The translations under genes were made by a program, and so were the position numbers. Of a stretch of 64,000 nt of DNA, positions 11,026-22,757 are shown in pieces. The DNA is from Craterostigma plantagineum (Eukaryota > Streptophyta > Magnoliopsida > Lamiales > Linderniaceae): positions 62,001 through 126,000 of the forward strand of contig JAPQWV010000499.1 in the NCBI GenBank assembly GCA_027422505.1. Reading direction: 5' to 3'. Below the pieces are notes generated by a model. It had not been told where the DNA came from and did not search any database. It was given only the letters and a program-made list of their open reading frames with translations. Numbering within the stretch: the first letter of the stretch is position 1; every line of letters starts with the position of its first letter.

Positions 11026-11399
11026 GGGCTCGTTTGATATCCTTGTTTATGAATTACATAGGTATAAGTTATTTGTGTATGGCGATACAAGGATTTTGTT
11101 GATATTGTATGTTAACATGTTTGATATATGTGTATTAATTATTTGTGTAATGATATAAATTATGTTTGATAGATGTGTTTGGGGTGTGTATAGGTGTGTA
11201 TGGATTAGTGATACACACCCAATAACCATCTTAGAGGTGGGTATGCATATACACGCTCTATAACCAAAATCCTTGTAATAGACGTGTATAGTCATACAAG
11301 GCTTGTATCGCTATACACAGATATCAAACACGAGATAACTTATTCATACACACTCCATACCTATCTATACACACCTATACCCTCGTATCAAACGAGGCC
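11026..11399. mobile_element. Tourist-like (PIF/Harbinger-type) MITE
   Basis: This 374-bp element has 14-bp terminal inverted repeats (GGGCTCGTTTGATA at the left, GGCCTCGTTTGATA as the complement at the right; 13 of 14 match). It is flanked by TAA at 11023-11025 and 11400-11402. The interior is AT-rich, rich in inverted repeats, and has no transposase. Size, ends and 3-bp TAA duplication fit Tourist-type MITEs. It sits just upstream of the chromovirus gag start. Confidence 0.88.
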
Positions 11400-11526
11400 T
11401 AATAGTCCCTAAGGCCAATAAATCATGCACATACAACATTCATAGAAACATAAAACTTACTAGCAAGGCCGCTTCCGTGCTTTTGAGTGTGCGTACATGG
11501 ACAGTCTACAGAACTTGTAACCAAAA

Positions 11527-11538
11527 GCTCTGATACCA
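11527..11538 (-). other. Chromovirus primer binding site (initiator Met tRNA)
   Basis: On the minus strand, two bases after the 5' LTR end, the sequence is TGGTATCAGAGC. This is the standard complement of the 3' end of plant initiator-methionine tRNA and primes minus-strand cDNA. Confidence 0.92.
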
Positions 11539-11540
11539 CC

Positions 11541-14500
11541 TGTGGCGCCCCTGACTTTCACCACCCATTCTTATTATCAATTTGTGTGACTGCATGTGAT
11601 ATAAATGAAATCATCTATATCCGAAAATGCGTACAAAATTTTTCCTTTTAAATAAAGAAAACTCTTTCGTACAATGCCAAATATCACTAGGACATAAATA
11701 CAAGGTGCATGCGTGTTCAAAATAATCTAACGACCAGCCACTCAGGTCACATTCATGTACACACTGCCACCTCAAAAGTCCTCCGGAAGCTCCAAAATTT
11801 GGCCTCGCCTTCGTAAAAATCACGTACCGTGATCTCGTGAACCTACAACACATAAATACGTGGAATGAGCTTATAAAGCTCAGTAAGCAAAAGTCATGCA
11901 TGCCATGCACGTGTCCTAAATTTGCAAAGGCATCCGTGGGAATGCTCCCTATACCTCATATTTCCTGTGTCTTGTCTTGTCATGTAGGGCCCTCGGCTAT
12001 CTCGCTATGCACCATCATGGAGCTCGAATCCACAAGGGATAAATAAATATAAGTGGTAATACCCACTCAGGGGAGGCTAACCCGAGGACGCCGTTTCTGT
12101 CCAAGGTGGTTTCATACGCCACGCGGACGCTTCACACTGGTAGCCTAATCTGAGGTAGTCGACACCAGAGGTACCCTCGATGTCGCTTACTCCTTCAGCT
12201 CGCACCTTCCAGGTTTCACGATCCGGCATGAGCGCATTAGCCCTAAATCATGTCTTGCCTTGTACATGTCATGTCTTGACTGTAGCGCCATACAACGTCA
12301 CCATGGTAGCATAGAAGAGCCGTGACTCAACTGTGAGTCGACATCAGACGCCCATGTCGGCGAATCTTTATCGCTGTCAGGCGATCTTATATTATGCACG
12401 CTCTCATATCATGCCTTTTGTACTAAACGTGCGTGCATATGCTCTGTCATGAATATGCGTGTCATGCCATCATATATTGCAAATAATTCATACGTGTCAT
12501 GTAACACAAATAATTCAAGTAGGAAGTCACATAATATCATAGAAACACATAACGCATAATTTCATGCACATACAATTATGTGTTGTAGTTGGGACTTCCA
12601 CTTACCTGGTATCCTTAGCTTATTTAATCTTATCGTACGGTAAGTCGCAAATCTTCAAACCCTAAGGATAGAAACATATAAAATTAGGGTTTGTTAGTCT
12701 AATTACAGTTTCACTAAGATGGCTTAATTTGAAAACCCTAGTTTCGACTTATGAATTTTGAAAGAGCTTATATTAAAGTTCGAGGTCGACATTGCATAAG
12801 GATTTCGAAATATATATTGAAATTCTCAGCAAAATCTCGATGCAATTTCGAGAATAAATCTCGACATGGGTTATAAGCTTGATCTCGAGATTAAAGGTGG
12901 AATTTCGACATGTTTCTAAAATGGATCTCAAGGTATGTTTGGCAAACTAGATCTCGACATAGATTTAGACATGGATCTCGAATGGATCTCGAAATTATTC
13001 CTACTAACTTAACATGGTTTCGAGATTTCCAAAATAAAATATAGGTTCTCGAGCTAACTCCTAAAATAAATCTCGATGTAAGGTACAAAATAAATCTCGT
13101 TATGGACTCGAGATCTCATATAACTTCGACATTTAACCCTAAATATTTTAACATGAATCTCGAGATTTACTTCGACATTTCCTATCTTTGTTTCTTTAAT
13201 CTCGACATCATTCTTATCAATCTAACAGTTTCGAAATTCATCAAATTGGAATTCTTATTACTGGACATCTGGACTTTTCGATCAGAAGCCTGCTTTCTCA
13301 AGAACTACTTCAAGCTGCCTACTTCATCATCTTATTCCTACTGTATTATTCTTTCCAAATAATAGCACTTATATAATTCTTAAGCAGTTGTATTACATAA
13401 CATCATGAAAACCCTAAATCATTAAACATCTAAAAATTCGACATCCTCCTTACAAACTGTCCTAAACTTGGAAGCCTTACACTTTATTTCTGTCCTAGCC
13501 TTAATCACGTGAGTTACTAAGTATAACAAAAGTACTTAATATTGATTTACTAATTATGTGTAATACCCGTAAAATTTAAATACGGGATTTTGCTGTAAAC
13601 AATTATGGGACTTTGTAAAGTTGGATGTTGATAAGAAAATTAAGTTGTGAAATAACAATACAAATTTCAATAGTCCCGAAAATATTCTAAAATAGATTAG
13701 AGAATTTAAATATAATTTATACAATTAAGATAAATTAGTTGGGCTACACCTTAAATTCGAAACTTTGAGGCCCAAATGAATTTAAATATAGTAGGAATGA
13801 ACTTACTTAAGCCCAAGGTTTCATGCTAGAATCGACATTGCTTAGGACAAAGGAAAATTAAAGACAATTAACTTGTCCTATCTCACGTCCTTCAAGACCT
13901 TATAATATATCCATAACACTTCCATAAGTTATTGTAGAGAGAAAAGGAGATAAGGAATAAGAACATTTGAAGTAGCGAAAGCTTCAATTAGCTTGGAAAC
14001 CTTGACAATACAAATCCTTAAGTAAGGTATGGGAATTTACATGTTAAAGTTTCCCTATTTAACATACTCTTGCATTTTTAAGGTTAACGTGAATATACTA
14101 TGTGGTTAGGATAGATTTTTTTTTAAGCTTCGTAACTCATATGCTAAGAAATAGATCTCAGGTTCATAAAGTTCATAAGATAACCATGTTTCGTACTATT
14201 TGATAAATTAGAGTTCACAAGGCTTAGAAGCCGATACAAAGAATCCAATGATTTTCAACGTTGCTGTGTTCTTGAGAGTTTGGTGTTTTAAGGAGCACTG
14301 TTTCTAGAAATAGTATAATCTTGGAAGATGATTTCAATAAATACTGTTTTTTTTAGGGTTTTTGGGGGAGAATTACGATTTTCAGAAGATATCGACATTA
14401 GTGAAGATGTCGACATTATTTAAAAATCTCGGCATTACCATGTAAGCTAGAATTTCGACATCTATGTTCTTTCGACAATTAAGATCTCGACATTGTTTTT

Positions 14501-16451
14501 TTTCAACTAAAGATCTCGACATAGAAAGATTTCGATCTTATCATAGTTATCGACATTGTCTAAGACTTCGACATCTAGTATTCACAATTGACTAAGCTTT
14601 CAACATTAAGGTTTCGACAATTAAAATAATTTCAGCATATTAAAAGTTCTCTACACTTAATAAAATTTTCGGTATTTTAGGGTTTTGCTATTTCTAGGGT
14701 TTTTGATATTTTAGGGTTTATTTAATTTTACGAGTTTCATTAATTTTTAGGTTTTCTGGAATTTTAGGGTATTGATAATTTTAGCATTTTCGAAATTTAT
14801 GTGACGTAGTAAATATATTAATACGAAAATATTTATTATATTCAGAGGATCGATATATAGGGACTACACCGGACTTCTTATTTAATCATAGTGGGAGGAC
14901 AGGTAGGTGGATCATCCATCTACAATACGTAAACACATACGTGAATTATGTGCTTTCATGTGATTCGAGATTTTCGTGACTTACGTGATTTACGTGATTT
15001 ACCTGTTGTACGTACGTTTTATTTAAATCATGCTTCCATGAGATTTTGTGAACATGCATGGCACGTGCATATCAGGCCAGGAAGAGAGTGTTGTACCGTA
15101 GTGAGGCGGTAGTAATATGAGATATTGACGTACGGGGTAGAATGAGATGCTTGTGATTGTGACTCTTAGAGGAGTTGAGGTTGGGCTCACTGGGCACCTG
15201 GCGGAGACAGGCGTAATCGATCTGTCTACTCGGGCGTGACCGTCCCGAGGTGCATACCGCCGGAGATATTGATGTGACCTGATAGGAGGCCATTGGCGTG
15301 ATCGTCCCGTGCACTATCAGTAAAACTTTTGGTGCGGAGCGACCCGGTAGGAGGCCATTGGCGTGATCGTCCAGTGCACTACCAGGGTAGGCTGCCGCGA
15401 GACTTGGGGGTGGCCTCCCAGTAGTCTTTGCGTGTGAGGATGTCGAGCCTAACCTAGGGCCCTGTGTTGTGTGAAATAGGAACGTGGAAAAAGAAAGAGT
15501 GCATTATATCATGTCGTGAGAAATTGGGATCGGGGTTGAGTGCACACTTGCATACACGCATGTTTATTCACCTACTGGGCAAATCGCTCAGTGTTTACGA
15601 GTTGTAGGTACTGAGTCCGACGCTGATACGCGTCGTGACTGAGGCGGCTGGTGGCGGTGCTCCACGGACTTTTGAGGGCGAAGCGGTACATGGATGAGAC
15701 CTGCGGAGCGGCATTAGGGCTTTTGATCTTTTGTCATTTTGGGGCTTCGGCCGGTGTATAGAGATAACGATGTAGACAGATTTTTATAGAAACATATATT
15801 ATTTTAGGAAAATGTTTTAATTAGACAGGCCTTCCGCGGCTTACGTTGCGGAAATCCGCCAATAATCCTAATTAGAAAAGTAGGGTCGCCACATTATGTA
15901 TAAAGCTATACCTTCCCAAGTTGAAGCTTTAAATCTGGTTCTAAGCCTTCCTTCTTTTGGTTCCTTAGCTCGATCTATGTTTACAAGGGTTTTCTTATTT
16001 TCTTAGGTTTTAGCTATACAACGGTTCTTAAAAAATTCCATGAGTTTTTCTAATTGTATACATTGATGGGACATGCAAAAGTTATCCCTTCCCTCATGCT
16101 TAAGTAACTTGTGCTTATCTTCAACAATTGGGTTTAACTTCAGCCCATCTAATATAAGGATAATAATAATAACCTATATTTATTAATGCTAGTTATTGAA
16201 ATGATATTATTCGATTGTTTTTGTTTACTTACCCTCTTGTATACATTCAACCCTTACCAACCTAATTGTTAACTATTTTCCTAAATCTCAACCTTACTTT
16301 TCAAGTCATATCATATAAAATAAAATAACATATAGCATGTAGTCAATTAAATACATAAAATGTTGTAAGGCATGTATCATGCAGTCACGTATGTCATATA
16401 ATATGTATGCATATCTATTGGACGGCTTACTTACGGGACTCGGGTATTACA
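11541..16451 (-). repeat. Chromovirus 5' LTR (right), split by a solo LTR
   Basis: This region is 4,911 bp, of which 2,335 bp plus a 5-bp duplication are the nested solo LTR 13559-15893. The rest aligns with 3982-6560. Its outer end (ACA at 16449-16451) meets the CTAGG duplication at 16452-16456. The nested insertion separates U3 from the rest, so LTR-driven transcription is unlikely. A TCGA-motif cluster lies at 12780-13280. Confidence 0.92.
13559..15893 (+). mobile_element. Solo LTR, family A (plus orientation)
   Basis: This unit starts TGTAATACCCG, ends GGTCGCCACA and is flanked by TTATG at 13554-13558 and 15894-15898. It interrupts the chromovirus 5' LTR, which reads through undisturbed in the other LTR. 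There is no internal region, PBS or coding sequence, so it is a solo LTR left by LTR-LTR recombination. The inverted copy at 19417-22497 belongs to the same family, and 26647-27512 is a fragment of it. A GC-richer part lies at 15060-15760; 14390-14650 carries many TCGA motifs. Confidence 0.93.
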
Positions 16452-16456
16452 CTAGG
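16452..16456. other. Target site duplication CTAGG (right)
   Basis: This is the right copy of the 5-bp repeat that flanks the chromovirus. Confidence 0.93.
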
Positions 16457-17690
16457 TCCTCTACGGTGGCTCTCGGATGGTGAGTTGCTGAAGTCATCAA
16501 CATCCATGAGGCTTCCATCCAATCCTTGAAGAGCTTCAATTTGCTCTTCTATGGGCATTGAGGCCTATAAGACAGGCTGAGACTCGGACTGTGTCGTGGG
16601 AATAGTGACATCTTCGGTGGGAGTTGACACAGGAGCCGAGGTGTGTGTGATTTGGGGAGGTTCTGAGAATTTTGAGACACTTGCCTGTTGGGAGGCAAGT
16701 GAATGGTTAGGTTCAGGTTGTGTTTGTGCCGTTGGGTCGGTGTCGGCGTCTTCTATCCTAGGGGGTGACTCGGCCTTTTCTGATTGAGGGACTTCATACG
16801 TCGATAGGTCAGGAACAACTGTTTGCTGTTGTTCAATCTGGTCAGGCTGTGGTGGTAGTTCGAGTGGTTGTTCTGGGATTGTTTGTTGAGGGGTAGGTAA
16901 TATTTTGGTGTCTCTCTGTTCGTCGGTCTCTCTCTCACTCTCACTAAGCCCTAGGTTAGACTCGGGTGGGTTTTTTGAAGTCATGGGGTGGGGAATGTTG
17001 TATTTCTGGCAGTAGGCTTCGATGTCGTCTGGGCGAGCAAGGGTTAAGAGGTCATACGGAATTGGCATGCTTTTGCGCGAGTACTTCTCGTCTGCCTTCC
17101 CCTTTTGAAGATATCGTAGCTTCGGTGGGGTGAAGTTCTCCTCTGCAGGTCGTCTGGGTATCTCTGCCTTTATTGTCATGAATTGGTGAATCATTAACGA
17201 GAACCATCGGAGATACGGCAAGTTCTGTGGTTTTTTCGACTTTGTTCGCTGGTGCAGTTGATCATCCAGATCCGCGATGACAAGCTTGGCGAAGTCGTAA
17301 TTCTTCCTGAACACAATCCCGTGGAAGATGCGAAGAATTGTTAGATTGCATCTGTCCATGCAGAGTGCTTTGGAGAGAAGCACTTATTGACGAATGCAAA
17401 TAGTGTTTGCCAGGGATGGTATCATGGACTGCTGAAAATGGGATATAAATTTGAGTTGAGTGTAGTATCCCATCTTCATCATGTCCTCTAGGAGTTCATC
17501 CTCGGATGCCTCATCTTCATATTCGGGTTGACTTGGCAGCCAAAGGATTTGTTTTATAAATTCTCTGGTGATTTGCACCGTCTCACTTGCTATCTGTGCT
17601 TCGTAATAGATGCTATTATTGGCAGCAATCTTTGTCTTAATCGTCCCCCAGAACTGTTGGAGATAGACTGTGGGGACTTGGATTGATGCA
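16457..17690 (-). pseudogene. Unrecognised retroelement-like ORF, central part
   Basis: The minus strand is coding-like from the LTR edge at 17690 down to 16457. One frame change or stop lies at 17384 and one stop at 16565, after which the same frame stays open into 2870-3981 across the chromovirus. Visible features are VPTVYLQQFWGTIKT, an acidic patch EDEASEDELLEDMM, then after 17383 a structured part (GIVFRKNYDFAKLVIADL, KPQNLPYLRWFSLMIHQFM, PIPYDLLTLARPDDIEAY) and a long Pro/Gln/Ser-rich tail. The pattern recalls uncharacterised ORFs found with plant LTR elements (Tyr-Leu-Gln-Gln-Phe-Trp start, NYDFA block), but I recognise no named domain. The N-terminus was cut by the insertion at 17691 and is not seen elsewhere in the window. 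Confidence 0.6.
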
Positions 17691-17814
17691 TGGTCGCGTC
17701 GTAAACGACCAAATATAAAATTTATAACCTTACTAAAACGAGTAAAAGCAAAAGTAAGGATCGTCTCCACAGGGAAGATGGTTGATTTACTTCTATATGA
17801 AAATTCGATCGATA

Positions 17815-17870
17815 ACAACAACAACAACAACAACAACAACAATAATAATAATAATAGTAATAACAATAGG
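17815..17870. repeat. AAC/AAT microsatellite in the LTR
   Basis: These are trinucleotide repeats AAC then AAT. The same tract is at about 24738-24790 in the truncated partner LTR with different unit numbers, showing independent slippage since insertion. Confidence 0.9.
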
Positions 17871-18602
17871 GGGTTTAGTTTTTCAAACGGAAATCAATTA
17901 AAGCAATTATAACGAAAATGTATTTTTGAAAATAGACTGATATAGAAACGAAATTAAACTAAGAATAGACGAAGGAAAATATAGAAACTAATGACTATAA
18001 AATAATAGTTGAAGTAACCGTTCTCCACCTTGATTTATATAATCGATCATCGATTCCTAAATAACGTGCATACGTAAGCATAATCAGTTATAGTTGTCGA
18101 CGAACGCCTAACAACCAATCTCTTCTTAATTTCTCGATAATTAAGAGACGCTCTATAATTACTTCCCTAATCGAAAAATAACCTCCCGGATGCCCTGCAA
18201 GGTTTAAGATTCCGACAGCATTAAAAACGAATGAGACCCGATTATTGACTAACTCGCTCAAACGACGCTCTCTAGAGAAACGACGCTGGTCCGTTAAAAT
18301 CAAATCCGCGTAAACTACGATACAACTTACATTTACCTAAGGTAGATGAGTTGAATATTGTTCGCTACTTACTAAAACGAACAAACAATTACGGATTCGT
18401 CGTTTTAATTAGCCATGGACTCACCTAGATTAATAAACATTTGCAACTATTTAATCAAACTAAGTTCATCAACTACAATAAATTCAAGCTTAAAACTCAC
18501 GCGTTCACGAATAAGCACAATAATCTCACAACATTATAAATCAAGGTTTTGATACCACTTCAACTATAATAAACTTAACATACCAATTAAAACATATCAA
18601 CA

Positions 18603-18606
<4 letters not shown>

Positions 18607-18640
<34 letters not shown>
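18607..18640. repeat. TA dinucleotide microsatellite
   Basis: This is an uninterrupted alternating TA run of about 34 bp within the LTR. Confidence 0.9.
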
Positions 18641-18642
<2 letters not shown>

Positions 18643-19416
18643 AATCGACTTAGCTTACAACCGTACGAACGTAAACGAAATGCAGCAGCGTTGTTCCGTG
18701 TATGTTCCTCGCCTCAGCTTCAGCCCTTTATGCTTCGTTGGGTATTTTCGTCGAACAGCTGGTAAGCGACTAAGGTTCAATTGTATACTTCACGTCCTTG
18801 CTCGTTTTAGTCCGTCGTGATATAATTTCAGCCCAGACCCAATATAACGTGGCAGCCCGTCACGGCTGTACCTTGGCTCAAGTCTGCTAAGCGTCGCAAC
18901 TTTCATCCGTGGTTTGGTCTGCTTCGGTCTGGGACAGATCTGGGAGGGGTGAATGAAGTACTGGATGTGGATTAAGCTCGTCCCCCTCCTCTTTTGGATA
19001 TTTGGGAGATAGCTGAAATGGAGCAGCTATGTCTCCTTTTAATAGACGTAGAACACTCACCCATCTACAGCTCACGCGTGTGTAATAAAGATATACAAGA
19101 TCCTGATTTTCTTCAATTATGAACTCTGAAAACACGGAACCGCAAAATTGACCCGAGCCATCTCTTTAGTTTGGTCTGTCCCCCGCGTGCTTGTAAGTCG
19201 ATTGTCTTGTGCAACGTTGAAAGAAATAAGTCAAGGGCTGTTCTTTTTATCAGAAGCTTGTTTCCCTAATTTCTGATTGTTATTGATGTTTATTGGGCTG
19301 GTTTGCTTCTGGGCCACGTTTCAAGTGGGCTTGGAACTGATGGGCCGAGTTTAATCGACAATTTTCGGCAGACTGTGCCACATTGGTGCAAATGGAATAA
19401 CTTTGCACTCGGATAT

Positions 19417-22400
19417 TGTGGCGACCCTACTTTTCTAATTATGATTAGTGGCGGATTTCCGCAACGTAAGCCGCGGAAGGCCCGTCTAATTAAAACTTTT
19501 TCCTAAAATAATATACATTACTATAACACATCCGTCTACATCGTAATCTCTGTACACGGGCCGAAGCCCCAAAAATATCAAAAGAACAAAAAGTCCTAAA
19601 GCCGCTCCACAGGTCTTCATCCATGTACCGCACCGCCCTCAAAAGTCCGTGGAGCACCGCCACCAGCCGCCTCAGTCTCGACGCATATCAGCGTCAGACT
19701 CAGTACCTACAACACGTAAACACTGAGCAATTTGCCCAGTAGGTGAATGAAGTGCATGTATGCAAGTGTGCACCCAATTCCAATCCCCATATCTCGCATG
19801 CCAATGGACACTCTTTCTTCCCACATCCTATCTCATCTCATACAACACAGGGCCCTAGGTCAGGCTCGGCACCCACGCGCAATAAATATGATGGGTGGTC
19901 ACGTGATTCCAGCTGTATCCAATATCATGGGTGATAACACCCGTATCCAATATCATGGGTGATAACCCATAGTCATGGGCGGTCAGACCCGTATCAGTAC
20001 CATGGGTAATATATCAATATACCCGTATCAATATCAGCGGTATGCACCTCGAATCGACCACATCCGAGTAGACAGATCGATCACGTCTGTCTCCGCTAAG
20101 TGGCCTGCGAACCCAACCTCAAACAATAGTCAAAATCATTTCAGTCTATCCCAATCGTTCGTATATCAAATCATCATCGTATCGCTACGGTGGAAACCAT
20201 CTCTCAACCTGATGTGATATGCACATGCTATGCATATAAGCGTAATAACATATAAAACATGATTCGTATGAAATATATGTAAAAACACATAAAACACGTA
20301 TTTCACATAAATCACTGAATCACGTAAAATCACATAAATCACATATGTGTTTACGCATTGTAGATGGATGATCCACCTACCTGTCCTCCCGCTATTGTCA
20401 AATAAGTCCGGTGTAGTCCCTATATATCGATCCTCTGAATATAATAAATATTTTCATATTAATAAATTTACTAAGTCATATAAATTTCGAAAATGCTAAA
20501 ATTATCAAAACCCTAAAAATCACAAATCCCTACAATGATGAAAACTCTAAAATAATGAAATTCCTAAAAATAAATAAACCCTAAAATATTAAAAACCCTA
20601 GAAATAGCAAATTCTAAAATACTGAAAATTTATTAACTGAAATATCGAACTCTTTTCTAACTTGATGATGTCGAGATGTTATAATTATTGCTAATTAAAT
20701 GTCGAGGTATTAAAATGTCGAAATCCTTCCATGACACATCCCGAGATCCATGTAATATTCCTAACATGTCAAAATCTATTAAAGCCATGTCGAATTCTAT
20801 TATATGTCGAGGTCTTTTATTGAGAAGCAACTACCAAAATCCTTAGCAGTCATACCGAGATCTTTTCCTTGGAAAGCAATATCGAGATTTTTAATAAACA
20901 TCAACAACTTACAAATGTCGACACTAGGATATCGAATTCTTTCCACTATATATAAAATTCTATATAGGAAAACATCATTGGATCTCGAGATTTAATGATT
21001 ATTCATGTCAAAATCTTTTTATGGTTTACATCCCGACATCCATCAGTTATATATCTCGAAATTCTCCTATTTATACATCTCGAAATTTATCAAACACTTC
21101 GAAATCTATCTATAAAGTTCTCGACTTTCTATAACACAGTTCGACGTCTTCCTTCAATTAGCCTACCATCATATATCGACATATGTATACATCTCGACTT
21201 CTCAACTTACTAAATACTTCTATTATATGGTGTCTAAATTTTACAAATGTCGAAGTCTGTTATTGAAATCATACTAATGTCGAAAACAATTATACATCTC
21301 GAGATCATTATATTATGCACTTCGAAATCATTTGTCGAGATTTTCTAAAATCGTAATTTTCCTTAAAACCCTAAAATACCAAAAACCCTAAAATATTAAA
21401 ATCTAACTTGCCGAAAAGCTTTAATACCGAAAACTTAGTCCAAAGGTGAAACAACGAAACTGTTGTATATTTAAAACAAATCATATAATCAACAATAACT
21501 CCTTGAAAATATAAGTAAACCATTGCAAATCTTAATATGTTCGAAAATCATTAATTCATTAATATGAATGCTAACTCAAAGGTCCTAGAATTCCTAAACA
21601 TATTAGCTGTCGAACAGTTTCCATGAGAACCATAGAATCATTCGAGGACTAGCTAATCACATAAGTTAAGGAAAACGTGAATTACATATGAAGGAGCAAC
21701 GTTGTATAAATAAGATATTCACCTCCTTGCTTTACTTCTTTGAGTTGTTCAATCTGTATTAGCTCACAAACCGTAAACCCTTGTTAACAAATGCTAGGGC
21801 CAAAAACTTCATATTTAATCAACAATTAATATTTAATATGACTAGCTCAAGGATCTGAGATTTCATCTCAATCGTAACTAGGCAAATAAATTTCCTAGAA
21901 TGTATTCTAATCATCCATTGAAATATCTCATGTAGATCACATAACCACCCCGAGAACCTAGATAACCTAACATCTAGTTGTGCAAGTTAAACAAATATAT
22001 AATAACGTTATATATATGAGAGAGTATCATGACGACATTTTACCTTCTCTATTTCGCTTCCTTTGTACTGTTTACGAGATTTGAGCTTAAAAATTCCTAT
22101 GCTGTCGTTGCTTTGTCTCTCTTTGCTAAAATGGGAGTTTCATCTACTAAGGTATGGATATATACTAATATCTCGAAAGAAATGAAGGGAAATGATGTGA
22201 CAAGGTGATGGTTATCTTCATTTTGCCCTAAGCCCTAAGTAACTTCATTACTAACGTCATATTAAGAACACTTTGGGCCTCATTTAGATGTTAAGTTATA
22301 GCCTATTAATTTATTGGGCCTTAGAACTAATATTAAATTTCCTATAGCCCAAATGAATTTATCCCCATAATATTTTGGCCCAAATTTTCAAAAATGATTC

Positions 22401-22497
22401 TTACACAACTAATACTTAAAAGACATATTAAATAGATTTCATTTAACTATATATCTAATTACATCAAAATCCCGTTTTAAAATTTACGGGTATTACA
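19417..22497 (-). mobile_element. Solo LTR, family A (minus orientation)
   Basis: On the plus strand it starts TGTGGCGACCC and ends GGGTATTACA, with GATAT at 19412-19416 and 22498-22502. Its first few hundred bases are the reverse complement of the end of 13559-15893, so both belong to one family in opposite orientation. At 3,081 bp it is about 750 bp longer than that copy. A short tandem repeat (unit containing ATCATGGGTGATAAC) lies at 19890-20010 and a TCGA-motif field at 20640-21360. No coding sequence or PBS is present. Confidence 0.92.
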
Positions 22498-22745
22498 GAT
22501 ATCCAAATTCCAATTCGTAAAATATGCCACAAACTAGACTTGTTGACGATCGCAACCATATAAATTTCGTAATGTAGTTCCTCCTGGAGAAAAGCAATTT
22601 ATTTATCAAAATTTACCATTTGTCCTCTTGAAATCCATAAATATATATAAATTAATTAAAGCTTTTAAAACGTATCAAGACGACTTAATTTAGCCCACAA
22701 ACGACTTATTTATCATAAATATAAACATATAAAATATGTTTATCA

Positions 22746-22757
22746 AATCTCCCCACA
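22746..22757 (-). other. Polypurine tract of the non-autonomous element
   Basis: The minus strand reads TGTGGGGAGATT directly before the LTR start TGATAAAC. It sets the inner LTR edge, which cannot be confirmed against the truncated partner. Confidence 0.65.

Larger units (their letters stand above)
3982..16451 (-). mobile_element. Ty3-gypsy chromovirus, Tekay/Del-like, decayed but complete
   Basis: Two long direct repeats with TG...CA ends (3982-6560 and 11541-16451) flank an internal region. In that region gag, CCHC zinc finger, protease, RT, RNase H, integrase and chromodomain follow in order on the minus strand. A PBS matching the initiator-Met tRNA lies beside the right LTR and a purine tract beside the left one. 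The target duplication is CTAGG. The long LTRs, iMet PBS and chromodomain after integrase fit the Tekay (Del) chromoviruses; the lineage name rests on architecture only. The frames are broken many times, so the copy is dead. The right LTR is lengthened by a nested solo LTR (13559-15893), and the leader holds a MITE (11026-11399). Confidence 0.92.
17691..22745 (-). repeat. 3' LTR of the non-autonomous element, split by a solo LTR
   Basis: On the minus strand it begins TGATAAAC beside the PPT and ends GCGACCA at 17691. The nested unit 19417-22497 plus its duplication accounts for 3,086 of 5,055 bp. The rest is AT-rich, with an AAC/AAT microsatellite at 17815-17870 and a TA run at 18607-18640. 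I see no gene in it. Confidence 0.75.

Noticed and set aside
15072..15314. Frame in the GC-richer part of the solo LTR
   Set aside because: Inside an LTR and disrupted in the inverted copy.
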